This document shows positions 26,697-35,829 of a stretch of DNA of 64,000 nt, piece after piece. The notes beneath the pieces were generated by a model. That model was not told the DNA's origin and did no database searches. It saw only the letters and a list, made by a program, of their open reading frames with translations. The DNA comes from Labilibaculum sp. (GTDB taxonomy: Bacteria > Bacteroidota > Bacteroidia > Bacteroidales > Marinifilaceae). Each line of letters opens with the position of its first letter. Position 1 is the first letter of the stretch. The position numbers were made by a program, and so were the translations under genes. The DNA is taken from NCBI GenBank assembly GCA_016342745.1, contig JAEINT010000018.1:81704-145703 (forward strand), in the 5' to 3' direction.

Positions 26697-27418
26697 AGAA
26701 AGTAGCGAACATATTGGTTTGGGTATTCTTTTTTGGATATTTAATTGTGGTTTTTTCTTTTGCGAACAGCAAAAATGAGAAGCTTAGTTTTGCGGGCACT
26801 ACAGTTAACGTTGTAGATAGCATAACAAGGGGGTTTGTGAATAATTCTGATGTTGAAAGAATTATAAAAAAGGAATATCCCTCTTTAGAAGGATTGCCAA
26901 TTGCCGATATTAACAAGGAGGTATTGGAAGAGCTGATTGATAAAATTCCCTACGTGAAAAAATCGGAGGTTTACAATTCTCTTTCGGGAAAATTGATTGT
27001 TGAAATTAAGCAACGCAATCCAATTGTTAGGATACTTCAAGGTAATGGGTATTATATTGACGAAGAAGGAGAGAAAATGCCTTTGTCGAGGAACTATACA
27101 TCAAGGGTTTTAGTTGTTTCAGGGGCAGTAAATGATAAGTTGATAAAAGAAGAGCTGTTCGACTTGGTGAAATTTATTACAAATGATGAATTTTGGAAGT
27201 CGCAAATAACGCAGATACATGTTAGTAGGAATAAAGAGTATATATTGATTCCACGCGTTGGTGCACATAAAATTGAATTAGGGAGTATAGAAAATTATCA
27301 TCGGAAATTTCAAAAGTTGGGTGCTTTGTATTCTGAAGGTTTTTCAAAAAAAGGCTGGAATGCATACAAAACGATCAACTTGAAGTATAAGGATCAGGTA
27401 GTTTGCACAAAAAAGTAA
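26690..27418 (+). CDS. ftsQ: Cell division protein FtsQ
   Basis: A 242-residue bitopic protein with one N-terminal transmembrane helix (about 5-23, ILVWVFFFGYLIVVFSF), a POTRA-like domain (about 45-115, LPIADINKEVLEELIDKIPYV) and the FtsQ beta-domain after it. Sequence conservation is low, as usual for FtsQ in Bacteroidota. Position between murC and ftsA makes the call secure. It joins the FtsL-like protein in the divisome bridge. Confidence 0.9.
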   Translation: MLKKVANILVWVFFFGYLIVVFSFANSKNEKLSFAGTTVNVVDSITRGFVNNSDVERIIKKEYPSLEGLPIADINKEVLEELIDKIPYVKKSEVYNSLSGKLIVEIKQRNPIVRILQGNGYYIDEEGEKMPLSRNYTSRVLVVSGAVNDKLIKEELFDLVKFITNDEFWKSQITQIHVSRNKEYILIPRVGAHKIELGSIENYHRKFQKLGALYSEGFSKKGWNAYKTINLKYKDQVVCTKK

Positions 27419-27422
27419 TAGA

Positions 27423-28685
27423 ATGACGGGTAGAAATAAGATAATAGCAGCTATCGATATTGGCACAACAAAAATTGTTGCCATTCTGGGAGAGAAAAAC
27501 TCCGAGGGGAAATTGCGCATTCTTGGAATGGAGAAGACCGTTTCGAAAGGTGTGAAACGAGGAGTTATACACAGTATTGAAGATACAATAGAAGCAATTC
27601 GAGAAGTTGTTGAGAAATTGATGGCAAAATCAAATAAAGACATCTCTCGCGTGTATGTTGGCATAGCAGGCCAACATATCAGAAGTATCAAAAACAGACA
27701 ATTTAAATACATTCAGAATGGAATTGGTGAAATTACCAAGGCGGATGTAGACGAAATATTAAATGAAAATTTGAGAATTCCGATTGAGGTCGGAGAACAA
27801 ATATTGCATGTAATTCCACAAGATTTTGTTGTGGATAAAGAGGCAGGTATTCGAAATCCAGTTGGAATGGCTGGAAGAAGATTAGATGGTAACTTTAACA
27901 TTATCATTGGGCGAACTGCATCTGCACGTAATATTGAAAAATGTGTGAAAGAAGTTGGGCTCGAGATTGAAGAACTTGTTTTGGAACCTTTGGCTTCTTC
28001 GCTTGCAGTGCTTACCGAAGAGGAAAAAGAAGCTGGTGTTGTTTTGGTAGATATTGGAGGAGGTACTACAGATATTACTGTCTATTTCGATGGTATATTA
28101 AGACATACAGCGGTAATTCCATTTGGGGGAGACATTGTAACTCGTGATATTAAAGAAGGTTGTTCTGTTCTCATTAAGCAAGCCGAAGCTCTAAAAATTC
28201 AGTTTGGTGAAGCTGTGGCTGATATGGCTGCCGAAGAAAAGGTAGTTACCATACCAAGTGTTGGAGGATGGGATCCTAAAGAGATTTCTTTTAAAACATT
28301 AGCTCAAATCATTCAATGTAGAATGGAGGAGATTATTGATAGTGTGAAATTTCAGATTGAGATAACTGGCTTACATGATAAAATTGGAGCTGGAATAGTT
28401 TTAACTGGAGGTGGTGCCTTATTGAAAAATCTTGACTTGTTAACGCAAGAACAAACTGGACTTGATGTTCGAGTTGGATATCCAGGTACTTCTGATAAGA
28501 TCGAATTGGAAGAAGCTTTGGATTTACCAATCTTTTCAACAGGAATCGGATTGTTGTTGCAGGGAATGAACAAGCCTGATCAAGAGACTCAAAATCGGAA
28601 TTCAGACAAAGGGAATAAACCAAAAAAGAAAGGTTTACAGCGGTTTTTTGGTGCTTTGTTTGATACTGATGATATGAAAATGTAA
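27423..28685 (+). CDS. ftsA: Cell division actin-like protein FtsA
   Basis: A 420-residue actin-fold ATPase: phosphate-1 AAIDIGTTKIVAILG, then the SHS2/1C region (about 85-165), phosphate-2 VVLVDIGGGTTDITV and adenosine block GIVLTGGGALLKN. A linker follows and then a final amphipathic segment, RFFGALFDTDDMKM, the usual membrane-targeting tail of FtsA. FtsA anchors FtsZ filaments to the membrane. The last residues (LFDTDDMKM) closely resemble the last residues of the next gene product, FtsZ1 (IFDNDDTSM). Confidence 0.96.
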   Translation: MTGRNKIIAAIDIGTTKIVAILGEKNSEGKLRILGMEKTVSKGVKRGVIHSIEDTIEAIREVVEKLMAKSNKDISRVYVGIAGQHIRSIKNRQFKYIQNGIGEITKADVDEILNENLRIPIEVGEQILHVIPQDFVVDKEAGIRNPVGMAGRRLDGNFNIIIGRTASARNIEKCVKEVGLEIEELVLEPLASSLAVLTEEEKEAGVVLVDIGGGTTDITVYFDGILRHTAVIPFGGDIVTRDIKEGCSVLIKQAEALKIQFGEAVADMAAEEKVVTIPSVGGWDPKEISFKTLAQIIQCRMEEIIDSVKFQIEITGLHDKIGAGIVLTGGGALLKNLDLLTQEQTGLDVRVGYPGTSDKIELEEALDLPIFSTGIGLLLQGMNKPDQETQNRNSDKGNKPKKKGLQRFFGALFDTDDMKM

Positions 28686-28719
28686 ATAGAATATTTGTAA
28701 CCCTAATACTTGTGAGATC

Positions 28720-30030
28720 ATGGTTGACGAATTGTTACCGGTTGATTTTGAACCTAAAGAGAAATCTATAATTAAAGTGATTGGTGTTGGTGGCGGTGGA
28801 AGTAACGCTGTTAACCACATGTTAAAAGGAGGAATCACAGGGGTTGATTTTGTAATTTGTAATACCGATGCACAAGCATTGGAAAATAGTCAGGTACCTA
28901 TTAAAGTGCAACTTGGTAGATCACTTACCGAAGGCAGAGGAGCTGGGAATAAACCAGAACGTGGAAGGGAATCTGCAAAGGAAAGCATCGAAGAAATAAA
29001 CAGGGTTTTAAGCCAAAAAACCAAAATGATATTTGTTACTGCAGGTATGGGAGGTGGAACTGGTACTGGTGCCGCTCCAATTATTGCAGAAGCAGCAAGA
29101 CAACAAGGTGTATTAACAGTTGGCATTGTAACCATTCCATTTCGATTTGAAGGCAAACGGAGAATTGAGCAGGCGATGGAAGGAATTGCAAATCTGGAGA
29201 AACATGTTGATGCACTTTTGATCATTAATAACGAAAAGTTAAGGATGATGTATGGCGATTTAAAATTATCGGATGCCTTTGCAAAGGCTGATGATGTTTT
29301 ATCGATTGCAGCTAAAAGTATCGCAGAAATTATTACAGTTCACGGCTATGTAAACGTCGATTTTGCCGATGTTGAAACTGTGATGCGTGATAGTGGAGTA
29401 GCCGTTATGGGTTCTGCATCTGCCTCTGGAGAAGACAGAGCAATTCGTGCAATCGAAGAAGCTCTTACATCACCACTATTGAATAGCAATAACATCTGCG
29501 GAGCTCGAAATATTCTATTGAATATTATATCGGGAAAAGAAGAGGTTACAATGCAAGAAGTTAGTCTAATTACCGAGTACGTTCATGATGTAGTAGGTGA
29601 TGAGGTGAGCATTATATGGGGAAATGGGAATAGCGATCAGTTGGATGATGAGTTAGGTGTGACCATAATTGCAACTGGCTTCTCTGAAAATCCAATTCCT
29701 GATTTGAATATAGAACCAAGAAAATCAGTTCGTGACGCAGCTCCTAAATTGGAATTAATTATCGAGAATCCGGCTGAGTCGGAGGAAATTGCAGCAGCAA
29801 AAAGACGAGAAGAAAAGCAGCGTCGGGAAGAATTGATGCGAAGACGTTCAGAGGAAGCGCGTAGCGAGGTGGTTGAAGAACAGGAAGTGAAAAGAGAAGC
29901 TCCTGTTCAAAAAAAGGAACCTGTTGAGGTCGAAGAAACACCAGAAGAGGAGCACAAGAAAGGTGGATTAGACAATTGGTTTATAGGTAAGTTTACACAG
30001 ATTTTTGATAATGATGATACTTCTATGTAG
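28720..30030 (+). CDS. ftsZ: Cell division GTPase FtsZ, copy 1 (FtsA-like C-terminal tail)
   Basis: A 436-residue tubulin-fold GTPase. The GTP-binding region (about 15-190) begins IKVIGVGGGGSNAVNHM and has the signature GMGGGTGTGAAPI. The synergy loop NVDFADVETVM keeps the acidic catalytic residues, so it should be active. After about residue 325 comes a charged linker rich in Arg/Glu (KRREEKQRREELMRRRSEE), probably helical. It lacks the usual FtsA/ZipA-binding peptide (x-P-A-[FY]-x-R) and instead ends WFIGKFTQIFDNDDTSM, which looks amphipathic and FtsA-like. It is followed after 43 bases by a second ftsZ. Confidence 0.95.
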   Translation: MVDELLPVDFEPKEKSIIKVIGVGGGGSNAVNHMLKGGITGVDFVICNTDAQALENSQVPIKVQLGRSLTEGRGAGNKPERGRESAKESIEEINRVLSQKTKMIFVTAGMGGGTGTGAAPIIAEAARQQGVLTVGIVTIPFRFEGKRRIEQAMEGIANLEKHVDALLIINNEKLRMMYGDLKLSDAFAKADDVLSIAAKSIAEIITVHGYVNVDFADVETVMRDSGVAVMGSASASGEDRAIRAIEEALTSPLLNSNNICGARNILLNIISGKEEVTMQEVSLITEYVHDVVGDEVSIIWGNGNSDQLDDELGVTIIATGFSENPIPDLNIEPRKSVRDAAPKLELIIENPAESEEIAAAKRREEKQRREELMRRRSEEARSEVVEEQEVKREAPVQKKEPVEVEETPEEEHKKGGLDNWFIGKFTQIFDNDDTSM

Positions 30031-30073
30031 TGTCGAGTTGTTGAATATTTTGATCTGTATAATATAAGAAGAA

Positions 30074-31303
30074 ATGAGTGAGGAATTAATTGATTTTAGC
30101 TTGCCAGAAGAAGAAGCATCTATTATTAAAGTGATTGGTGTAGGTGGTGGTGGTGGTAATGCTGTAAATTATATGTATAAACAAGGTATTAAAGATGTTG
30201 ATTTCATCATCTGTAATACTGATGCCCAAGCATTAGAGACAAGTACAATTCCAGTTAAAATTCAGCTGGGAGAATCGCTTACCGAAGGGCGAGGTGCAGG
30301 AAATAAACCTGAAAGAGGTGAGCAGTCTGCAATCGAAAACCTAGAGGATGTGAACGAAGTATTAGCTGATAATACCAAAATGGTATTTATAACGGCTGGT
30401 ATGGGTGGAGGTACCGGTACAGGAGCAGCTCCGATAATTGCAAAAGCTGCGAAAGAAATGGGTATTTTAACGGTTGGAATTGTTACCATTCCATTTCGTT
30501 TTGAAGGTCGTCAGCGCTTGCATCAAGCTATTGAAGGAATTAACAAGCTAAAGGAAAATGTTGATTCTCTTTTGGTGATTAACAATGAGAAGTTAAGTGA
30601 GATTTATGGTGACCTTAAGTTGTCTACCGCCTTTTCTAAGGCAGATGATGTGTTGGCAACAGCAGCTAAAGGAATTGCTGAAATCATTACTTTGCATGGA
30701 TATATAAACGTCGATTTTGAAGATGTTAAAACAGTAATGACAGATAGTGGTGTTGCGGTAATGGGTTCTGCTTCTGCAGAAGGAGAAGATCGTGCAGTTA
30801 ATGCCATTCGTGAGGCTCTTACCTCACCATTATTGAATAGTAATGATGTTCGAGGAGCTCGTAATATTTTATTGAATATTAGTTCTGGTCAGGAAGAAGT
30901 AACGATGGACGAAGTTGGAGAAATTACTGACTACGTTCAAGAAGCTGTTGGTGATAGTGCTTCCATTATTTGGGGTACAGGACAAGATGCTAGCTTAGAA
31001 AATAAAGTTTCGGTTACCATCATTGCAACAGGGTTTGATAATGGTTTGATTCCAGAACAGAACCAGCAATCTAGAACAACGGCTTTTCAGGCCAAACGAG
31101 GTCAGGCAAATACTGCAGAACAAACCAAAATGCAGCTGGAAGAAGAAAAAGTAGTGGATGAAAAACTGATCCTTACTGATTTGAAAGAATCTGAAATTGA
31201 TGAAATCGAAAATGTACCCGCTTACAAAAGAAAGTTAAAGAATCTGGGTAGACATGGATATCAATCAGGAAAAGTAATTAAATTTACTCTTGACGAAGAA
31301 TAA
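30074..31303 (+). CDS. ftsZ2: Cell division GTPase FtsZ, copy 2 (canonical C-terminal peptide)
   Basis: A 409-residue FtsZ paralogue, by eye roughly two-thirds identical to copy 1 across the GTPase core. GTP motif VIGVGGGGGNAVNYM, signature GMGGGTGTGAAPI and synergy loop NVDFEDVKTVM are intact. Its tail differs: a shorter Gln/Glu linker, then NVPAYKRKLKNLG (about 380-392), matching the conserved FtsZ C-terminal peptide that binds FtsA and other partners. After it comes an extra GYQSGKVIKFTLDEE. Both copies appear functional, so neither is an obvious decaying duplicate. Numbering of the copies is mine. Confidence 0.94.
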   Translation: MSEELIDFSLPEEEASIIKVIGVGGGGGNAVNYMYKQGIKDVDFIICNTDAQALETSTIPVKIQLGESLTEGRGAGNKPERGEQSAIENLEDVNEVLADNTKMVFITAGMGGGTGTGAAPIIAKAAKEMGILTVGIVTIPFRFEGRQRLHQAIEGINKLKENVDSLLVINNEKLSEIYGDLKLSTAFSKADDVLATAAKGIAEIITLHGYINVDFEDVKTVMTDSGVAVMGSASAEGEDRAVNAIREALTSPLLNSNDVRGARNILLNISSGQEEVTMDEVGEITDYVQEAVGDSASIIWGTGQDASLENKVSVTIIATGFDNGLIPEQNQQSRTTAFQAKRGQANTAEQTKMQLEEEKVVDEKLILTDLKESEIDEIENVPAYKRKLKNLGRHGYQSGKVIKFTLDEE

Positions 31304-31337
31304 GGAATACATACTGAAAATTTAAATAGACAGAACA

Positions 31338-31784
31338 ATGAGCTTATTAGAACAGATCAATTCGGATATGAAAGCTGCCATGAAGGCAAAAGCAAAAGAT
31401 AAATTACAAGCTATTCGAGCATTGAAAACGGCTTTTACTCTGGAGATGACTAAAACTGGAGCTAGCGAATTAGATGACGATTCAGCTGTTAAGCTTGTTC
31501 AAAAATTGGTAAAACAACGTAAAGATTCAGCAGATACTTATAAGTCTGGTGGACGTGAAGATTTAGCAGATAAAGAATTGCTTGAAATGGGCTTTTTAGA
31601 GGTGTATTTGCCTGCTCAGCTAAGTGATGAGGAACTAACTACTGCAATTCAAGAGATCGTAGCTAAAACAGGAGCTTCTTCAATGAAAGATATGGGGAAA
31701 GTAATGGGAATGGCTTCGAAACAATTGGCCGGAAAAGCTGATGGAAAAGCAATTGCTGATAAGGTAAAAGCAGTATTGGCTTAA
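31338..31784 (+). CDS. yqeY: GatB/YqeY domain protein
   Basis: A 148-residue helical protein of the YqeY family. It begins MSLLEQINSDMKAAMKAKAKDKLQAIRAL, continues VQKLVKQRKDSADTYKSGGREDLADKE, and ends with the family block MKDMGKVMGMASKQLAGKADG. The domain also forms the tail of GatB, where it contacts tRNA, but the free protein has no settled function. It follows ftsZ2 by 34 bases and is the last gene before a terminator, so it is probably part of the dcw transcript. Confidence 0.93.
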   Translation: MSLLEQINSDMKAAMKAKAKDKLQAIRALKTAFTLEMTKTGASELDDDSAVKLVQKLVKQRKDSADTYKSGGREDLADKELLEMGFLEVYLPAQLSDEELTTAIQEIVAKTGASSMKDMGKVMGMASKQLAGKADGKAIADKVKAVLA

Positions 31785-31809
31785 ACCATACGAGAGAAAA
31801 TACATTGAA

Positions 31810-31841
31810 GAGGTTTAGCTTTGGCTAAGCCTCTTTTTTTT
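31810..31841 (+). terminator. Intrinsic terminator closing the dcw cluster
   Basis: GAGGTTTAGC (31810-31819) pairs with GCTAAGCCTC (31824-31833) with one G-U pair and a four-base loop, followed by eight T residues. Confidence 0.9.
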
Positions 31842-31900
31842 GGCCTGTATACGATGCATCAAATGCTATTAATTTTAATGTGGCATAAGGAATTAGGCAT

Positions 31901-31935
31901 AAAAAAAGCGAGATGAAATTCATCTCGCTTTTTTT
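31901..31935 (-). terminator. Intrinsic terminator after the PpiD-like gene
   Basis: A nearly perfect palindrome with arms AAAAAAAGCGAGATGAA (31901-31917) and its complement (31919-31935). It is T-rich on both strands, 16 bases past the stop of the minus-strand PpiD-like gene. It probably works in both directions. Confidence 0.85.
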
Positions 31936-31951
31936 GTGGTTTTACTAATCT

Positions 31952-34075
31952 CTAGTAAAACTTGTATCTTTTATCAACAACATTAGCATTTTCTTTTAAT
32001 GCTTGGAATGCTTGATAGTTTGCTCTGTATTGGTAACCTTGCTCTAATCTCGATTTGAAAGCTTCAACAGTCATATCTGTTACTTCATCAGAAGTTTCAT
32101 TTGTTACAACCAACATGTAAACACCTTGGTTTCCTTCTATAGCTGAAGAGATCTTACCTTTTTCAAGTAAAGCAGCAGTACTGATAACTTTTGGCTCAAT
32201 TCCAGCTCCAGGAATCTGGAATGATTGGAAACTGATACCAGTAGCAGTTTTAACTTCTAAGTTTTCTTTTTGAGCTACAGAAAGTAAACTTTGAGCGCTT
32301 GCACTATTTTTATTCATAGCAGCAATAATTTGCTCAGCTTTCTTTTCTTTTCTAACTGCACGCTTAATAGCAGAAACTTGATCTTGAATTGAAGCAATTC
32401 CTTCTTCTTTGATATCAGAAAGAATAGCGATAACAAATTTGTTTCCAAATTCGAATACAGCAGAGTTGTCATGTGTTAGTAAAACACTTTCCATTTCATC
32501 TGTATTGTATGCAGCTCTAACTAAATCTCTAGAGTTTTCTAATCCTGGAATTAACTTGGTATCTTTTTTAAGATTTGCAGTTCTACGACTTAAGTTCTCG
32601 GCAGTAATTGCTTTTAAGAAAGCAGCTCTTTCGATATTGTTTCCTGCAAAAGTACGAGCTCTAGCATAAACACCTTGAGTTGTTTTTGTGCTAGCTTCAA
32701 CCTTACGGTCAAGAACGGCAAGCTGTACTTTTTTAACTTCTTTGCTCAATTTTGTTACTTGAATAATGTGAGCGCCAAATTGAGTTAAAACAACTTTTAC
32801 TTCATTTTTCTTTGAAGAGAAAGCAGCATCGTTAAATTGCTGAACCATTTTACCTTGAGTAAACCAACCTAAATCTCCACCGTTAACAGCAGATCCTTGA
32901 TCGTCAGAATTACTTTTCGCTAGGTCAGCAAAATTAGCACCTTTAGCAATTAATGTTTTCAAACTATCAGCTTTAGCTTGAGCTCCAGGAAAGTCATTGT
33001 TAACCGGACGAATTAAAATGTGACGAGCTTTTACTGAATCAGCCATCATTTTAATTTCATTCACCTTAGCCATTTTGTACATTTCATTCTCGAAATAAGG
33101 ACCATATACATCACCTTTAGCAGCTGCAAAAGCAAAGTCGTTTACTTCCTTATTAGACATTTCGTCTTTCTTGAAATAATATGCGTTAAAATCAGTATCA
33201 CCATTCAATTCAACAAACTGAACATTGTTACTTTCTTTTGCGAAATCTTCTTTTTGATCAGCAATCCATTTCTCAGTTGCTTTGTAATCTTCAGTAGAAG
33301 GCTCGATGTCAAAAGTAACGTAGTCAATTTTTCTTGACTCGCTTTGCTTGAATAGATCTTGGTGATTGTTATAATATTCTCTAATTTCTGATTCAGTAAC
33401 AGTAATTGTACTATCAGGAATAAGATTATAACTTTTTACGATATAGTTGAAATCAACTTTTTTACTTCCTTTAGTTGCCATTTCTTTAATCATTGCACTT
33501 GGCATGTAAAGACCTTTTTGAACTAAAGAGTTGTATTTAGCTAATGTTCTTTGCGTACTCATCGCTTCTTCAATGCTTAACCATTGAGTTTTTTGAGGAC
33601 TTCCAGCAGGAGCTGCAATTAATTGCTTAAGTGTTGCTCTTACTTGATCTTTATCAACAAGACCGTTTTCATTTTGGAAAATCTGACGGATCGTTGGATC
33701 GATATTACGACCTTGAACCATGTCAAATAACTCGTCAGAAGAAATCGAAATTCCTAACTCATCATATTCGCGGCCCATTACATATTCTTGAACCATTTGT
33801 TGCCAAACTTGCTCTCTTAAACGTTCAATCTGCTCCGATGGAATTGAACTCTGTCCTGACATGAGTTTGGTTACCTCTAAACTATGATTGAATCGGTTTT
33901 GGAAATCACGATAATTGATTGATTCCCCTGCAATCTCTGCCATCTCATTTCGTGAGTTTGTCAACAAAGAACCACCTGATTTAAGCGCATCACCAGCAAT
34001 AAATGCAAGAAGAGCTCCACCAATAATGATTCCTATTAAAACACCACGATTTCTTATTTTTTGTAATGTTGCCAT
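31952..34075 (-). CDS. PpiD/SurA-like periplasmic peptidyl-prolyl isomerase
   Basis: A 707-residue membrane-anchored chaperone: N-terminal transmembrane helix (about 12-28, VLIGIIIGGALLAFIAG), a SurA-N-like helical region (about 40-230), a parvulin/PpiC domain (about 345-445, KARHILIRPVNNDF and GGDLGWFTQGKMVQQF) and a long C-terminal region with weak similarity to a second parvulin domain. PpiD-like proteins help outer-membrane and exported proteins fold as they leave the Sec channel. It is followed by nothing on its strand until the terminator. In related genomes it lies near CorC-like and LptC genes, as here. Confidence 0.9.
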   Translation of the reverse strand: MATLQKIRNRGVLIGIIIGGALLAFIAGDALKSGGSLLTNSRNEMAEIAGESINYRDFQNRFNHSLEVTKLMSGQSSIPSEQIERLREQVWQQMVQEYVMGREYDELGISISSDELFDMVQGRNIDPTIRQIFQNENGLVDKDQVRATLKQLIAAPAGSPQKTQWLSIEEAMSTQRTLAKYNSLVQKGLYMPSAMIKEMATKGSKKVDFNYIVKSYNLIPDSTITVTESEIREYYNNHQDLFKQSESRKIDYVTFDIEPSTEDYKATEKWIADQKEDFAKESNNVQFVELNGDTDFNAYYFKKDEMSNKEVNDFAFAAAKGDVYGPYFENEMYKMAKVNEIKMMADSVKARHILIRPVNNDFPGAQAKADSLKTLIAKGANFADLAKSNSDDQGSAVNGGDLGWFTQGKMVQQFNDAAFSSKKNEVKVVLTQFGAHIIQVTKLSKEVKKVQLAVLDRKVEASTKTTQGVYARARTFAGNNIERAAFLKAITAENLSRRTANLKKDTKLIPGLENSRDLVRAAYNTDEMESVLLTHDNSAVFEFGNKFVIAILSDIKEEGIASIQDQVSAIKRAVRKEKKAEQIIAAMNKNSASAQSLLSVAQKENLEVKTATGISFQSFQIPGAGIEPKVISTAALLEKGKISSAIEGNQGVYMLVVTNETSDEVTDMTVEAFKSRLEQGYQYRANYQAFQALKENANVVDKRYKFY

Positions 34076-34204
34076 CGAAAAAGATTTAAATTTTCTTAAT
34101 TAGGCTACGAATATACAAAAAAATGGGAAATGATCGCCTTTTATTTCATTAGGATTGTTAGGTTTTATAGTAAAATAAGAAGAGATTGAAAAACAGATCT
34201 GTTA

Positions 34205-34342
34205 ATGACTGATAAGAAAGGCTTTTACCTACATATTTGTAGAGAAAAATCAGATAAAAGCGTATTTGTTATTGATATAAATAGTGAACTTCTTCCTGAG
34301 TTTCTCCAATATAAAAAAGGAGAATTATTCGAGAATTGTTAG
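34205..34342 (+). CDS. Possible small protein of 45 residues
   Basis: In the 249-base gap between the PpiD-like and CorC-like genes the plus strand has an ATG frame of 45 codons, translated MTDKKGFYLHICREKSDKSV and so on to a Cys before TAG at 34340. Its composition looks protein-like and hydrophilic. It overlaps the last 18 bases of the convergent CorC-like gene. No family is recognised and no clear promoter was seen; chance is quite possible. Confidence 0.25.
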   Translation: MTDKKGFYLHICREKSDKSVFVIDINSELLPEFLQYKKGELFENC

Positions 34343-35584
34343 GCGGATTTTGTCAACCCTTGTACTGCTTACTTCCATTATTTTAAAATGGAAATTTTCA
34401 ATGCGAATGGTTTCATTGTATTTGGGAATACTTTCATGGGTAAATAACAAATAGCCGTTAAGTGTTTCGAAATCCTCCGATTCAGGCAGATTTAGTTCAT
34501 ACTTATCGTTTAAATAGTCTATTTCTAACCGTCCAGATAAGATATATTCAGTATCCGAAATTTTTTCTTCCTCTAAATCAATATTATCATGTTCATCTTC
34601 AATTTCACCAAATATCTCTTCCATGATATCTTCGATGGTAACCATTCCTGCAGTTCCACCAAATTCATCGACTACTACAGCAACACTTTTTTGTTGACGA
34701 GTAAACAGGTTTAATAATTTGTGTGCGGCCATTGTTTCAGGAACAATAATAATCCTGCTTAAAGCAGATTTAATGCTTTGTGGATTTTTAAAAATTACCG
34801 ATGAGTGAACGTAGCCAATGATGTTATCTATGGATTCTTTGTAAATAAGTATTCTGGAATAACCTGTTTCGATTAAGCGCTGGGTTAACTCTTCTATCTC
34901 ACCAGTGATTTCCATCGCCTCAATTTCATTACGAGGAACCATACATTCTCGTAATTTAACCTTCGAAAAGTCAAGTGCATTTCGAAAGATCTTGATGTCA
35001 TGAAGGTCATCTTCTGCAATTGTCTGCGTGTCTTGTCCTTCTTGAACCAAATGATCCAAGTCTACTTTACCAAAAGCTCTGGTTTCTTCGTCTTCGCTGA
35101 TTTTTGTTTTGAAGACCTTATAGATAATGTTCTTCGATAGAAAAATGGTAAACGAGGTAAGCGGATAGAAGACAATGTAAAAAAACATCACCGGAAGGGC
35201 AAAAAGGTTTAATGCCAAATTCGGATTGATACGAAAAAGTGTCTTCGGAATAAATTCTGCAGTAACCAGAATTAGAATGGTAGAAATAAGGGTTTGTATG
35301 GTTAGAATTAAGGATTCTGTATCTACCCATAAAGCAATGGATGGTTCTAGCATTTTTGCCATAACAATACCATAAACTACCAAGGCAATGTTGTTTCCTA
35401 CCAACATTGTGCTGATATAGTGTCCAGGGTAGCGTGAAAATATTGAAATAACCTTTGCCGAAACAGTGTTTTTATTTCGATCTAGTTCCATGCGTAACTT
35501 GTTCGCCGCAATAAAAGCAATTTCCATTCCTGAAAAAAATGCAGACAAGGCCAACATGATAAAAATGATGATCAGGTCATTCAT
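34325..35584 (-). CDS. CorC/HlyC-type membrane protein (CNNM, CBS pair, transporter-associated domain)
   Basis: A 419-residue protein. The N-terminal CNNM/DUF21 membrane domain (about 1-180) starts MNDLIIIFIMLALSAFFSGMEIAF, with the family S-G-(M)-E signature. A CBS pair follows (about 205-325, including VPRNEIEAMEI and VVDEFGGTAGMVTIEDIMEE), then a CorC_HlyC domain (about 340-419). Family members act in magnesium/cobalt efflux; the old name hemolysin is misleading. Its ATG at 35584 directly abuts the stop of the upstream 67-residue membrane protein, so the two are coupled. Confidence 0.92.
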   Translation of the reverse strand: MNDLIIIFIMLALSAFFSGMEIAFIAANKLRMELDRNKNTVSAKVISIFSRYPGHYISTMLVGNNIALVVYGIVMAKMLEPSIALWVDTESLILTIQTLISTILILVTAEFIPKTLFRINPNLALNLFALPVMFFYIVFYPLTSFTIFLSKNIIYKVFKTKISEDEETRAFGKVDLDHLVQEGQDTQTIAEDDLHDIKIFRNALDFSKVKLRECMVPRNEIEAMEITGEIEELTQRLIETGYSRILIYKESIDNIIGYVHSSVIFKNPQSIKSALSRIIIVPETMAAHKLLNLFTRQQKSVAVVVDEFGGTAGMVTIEDIMEEIFGEIEDEHDNIDLEEEKISDTEYILSGRLEIDYLNDKYELNLPESEDFETLNGYLLFTHESIPKYNETIRIENFHFKIMEVSSTRVDKIRLTILE

Positions 35585-35788
35585 TTATTTCGGGGATTGG
35601 TTTTTCTCTTGTAACTTTCTCATGTATCTTCTACTGGCGAACATTAATGTTGCAACAAGAGCGATAACATAAAGTAAAATGCTCTCAGAAAAACCTGATT
35701 GTGTAGTTTTGTGAATGGCAGCTGCTAGAGCTACAATCATAACCACAAACCAAATGATTTCTAAAATAAAAGGTAGTTTCTGTTTCAC
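35585..35788 (-). CDS. Small two-helix membrane protein
   Basis: A 67-residue protein with two predicted transmembrane helices (about 7-25, FILEIIWFVVMIVALAAAI, and about 36-52, ILLYVIALVATLMFASR) and a basic C-terminus. No named family is recognised. Its stop codon is immediately followed by the ATG of the CorC-like gene and it lies 41 bases after lptC, so it is part of the same transcript. Such tiny proteins occur at this place in many Bacteroidota and might assist the CorC-like protein, which is inference. Confidence 0.75.
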   Translation of the reverse strand: MKQKLPFILEIIWFVVMIVALAAAIHKTTQSGFSESILLYVIALVATLMFASRRYMRKLQEKNQSPK

Positions 35789-35829
35789 GTTATAAATGAT
35801 TTTAGTTGCAATATAATATGAATTTTATC

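Noticed and set aside
27344..27712. 122-codon minus-strand frame over ftsQ/ftsA
   Set aside because: Fully antisense to ftsA with its secure actin-fold motifs; a shadow frame.
30074..31303. Second ftsZ as a decaying duplicate
   Set aside because: GTP signature, synergy loop and C-terminal peptide are all intact and the frame is unbroken.
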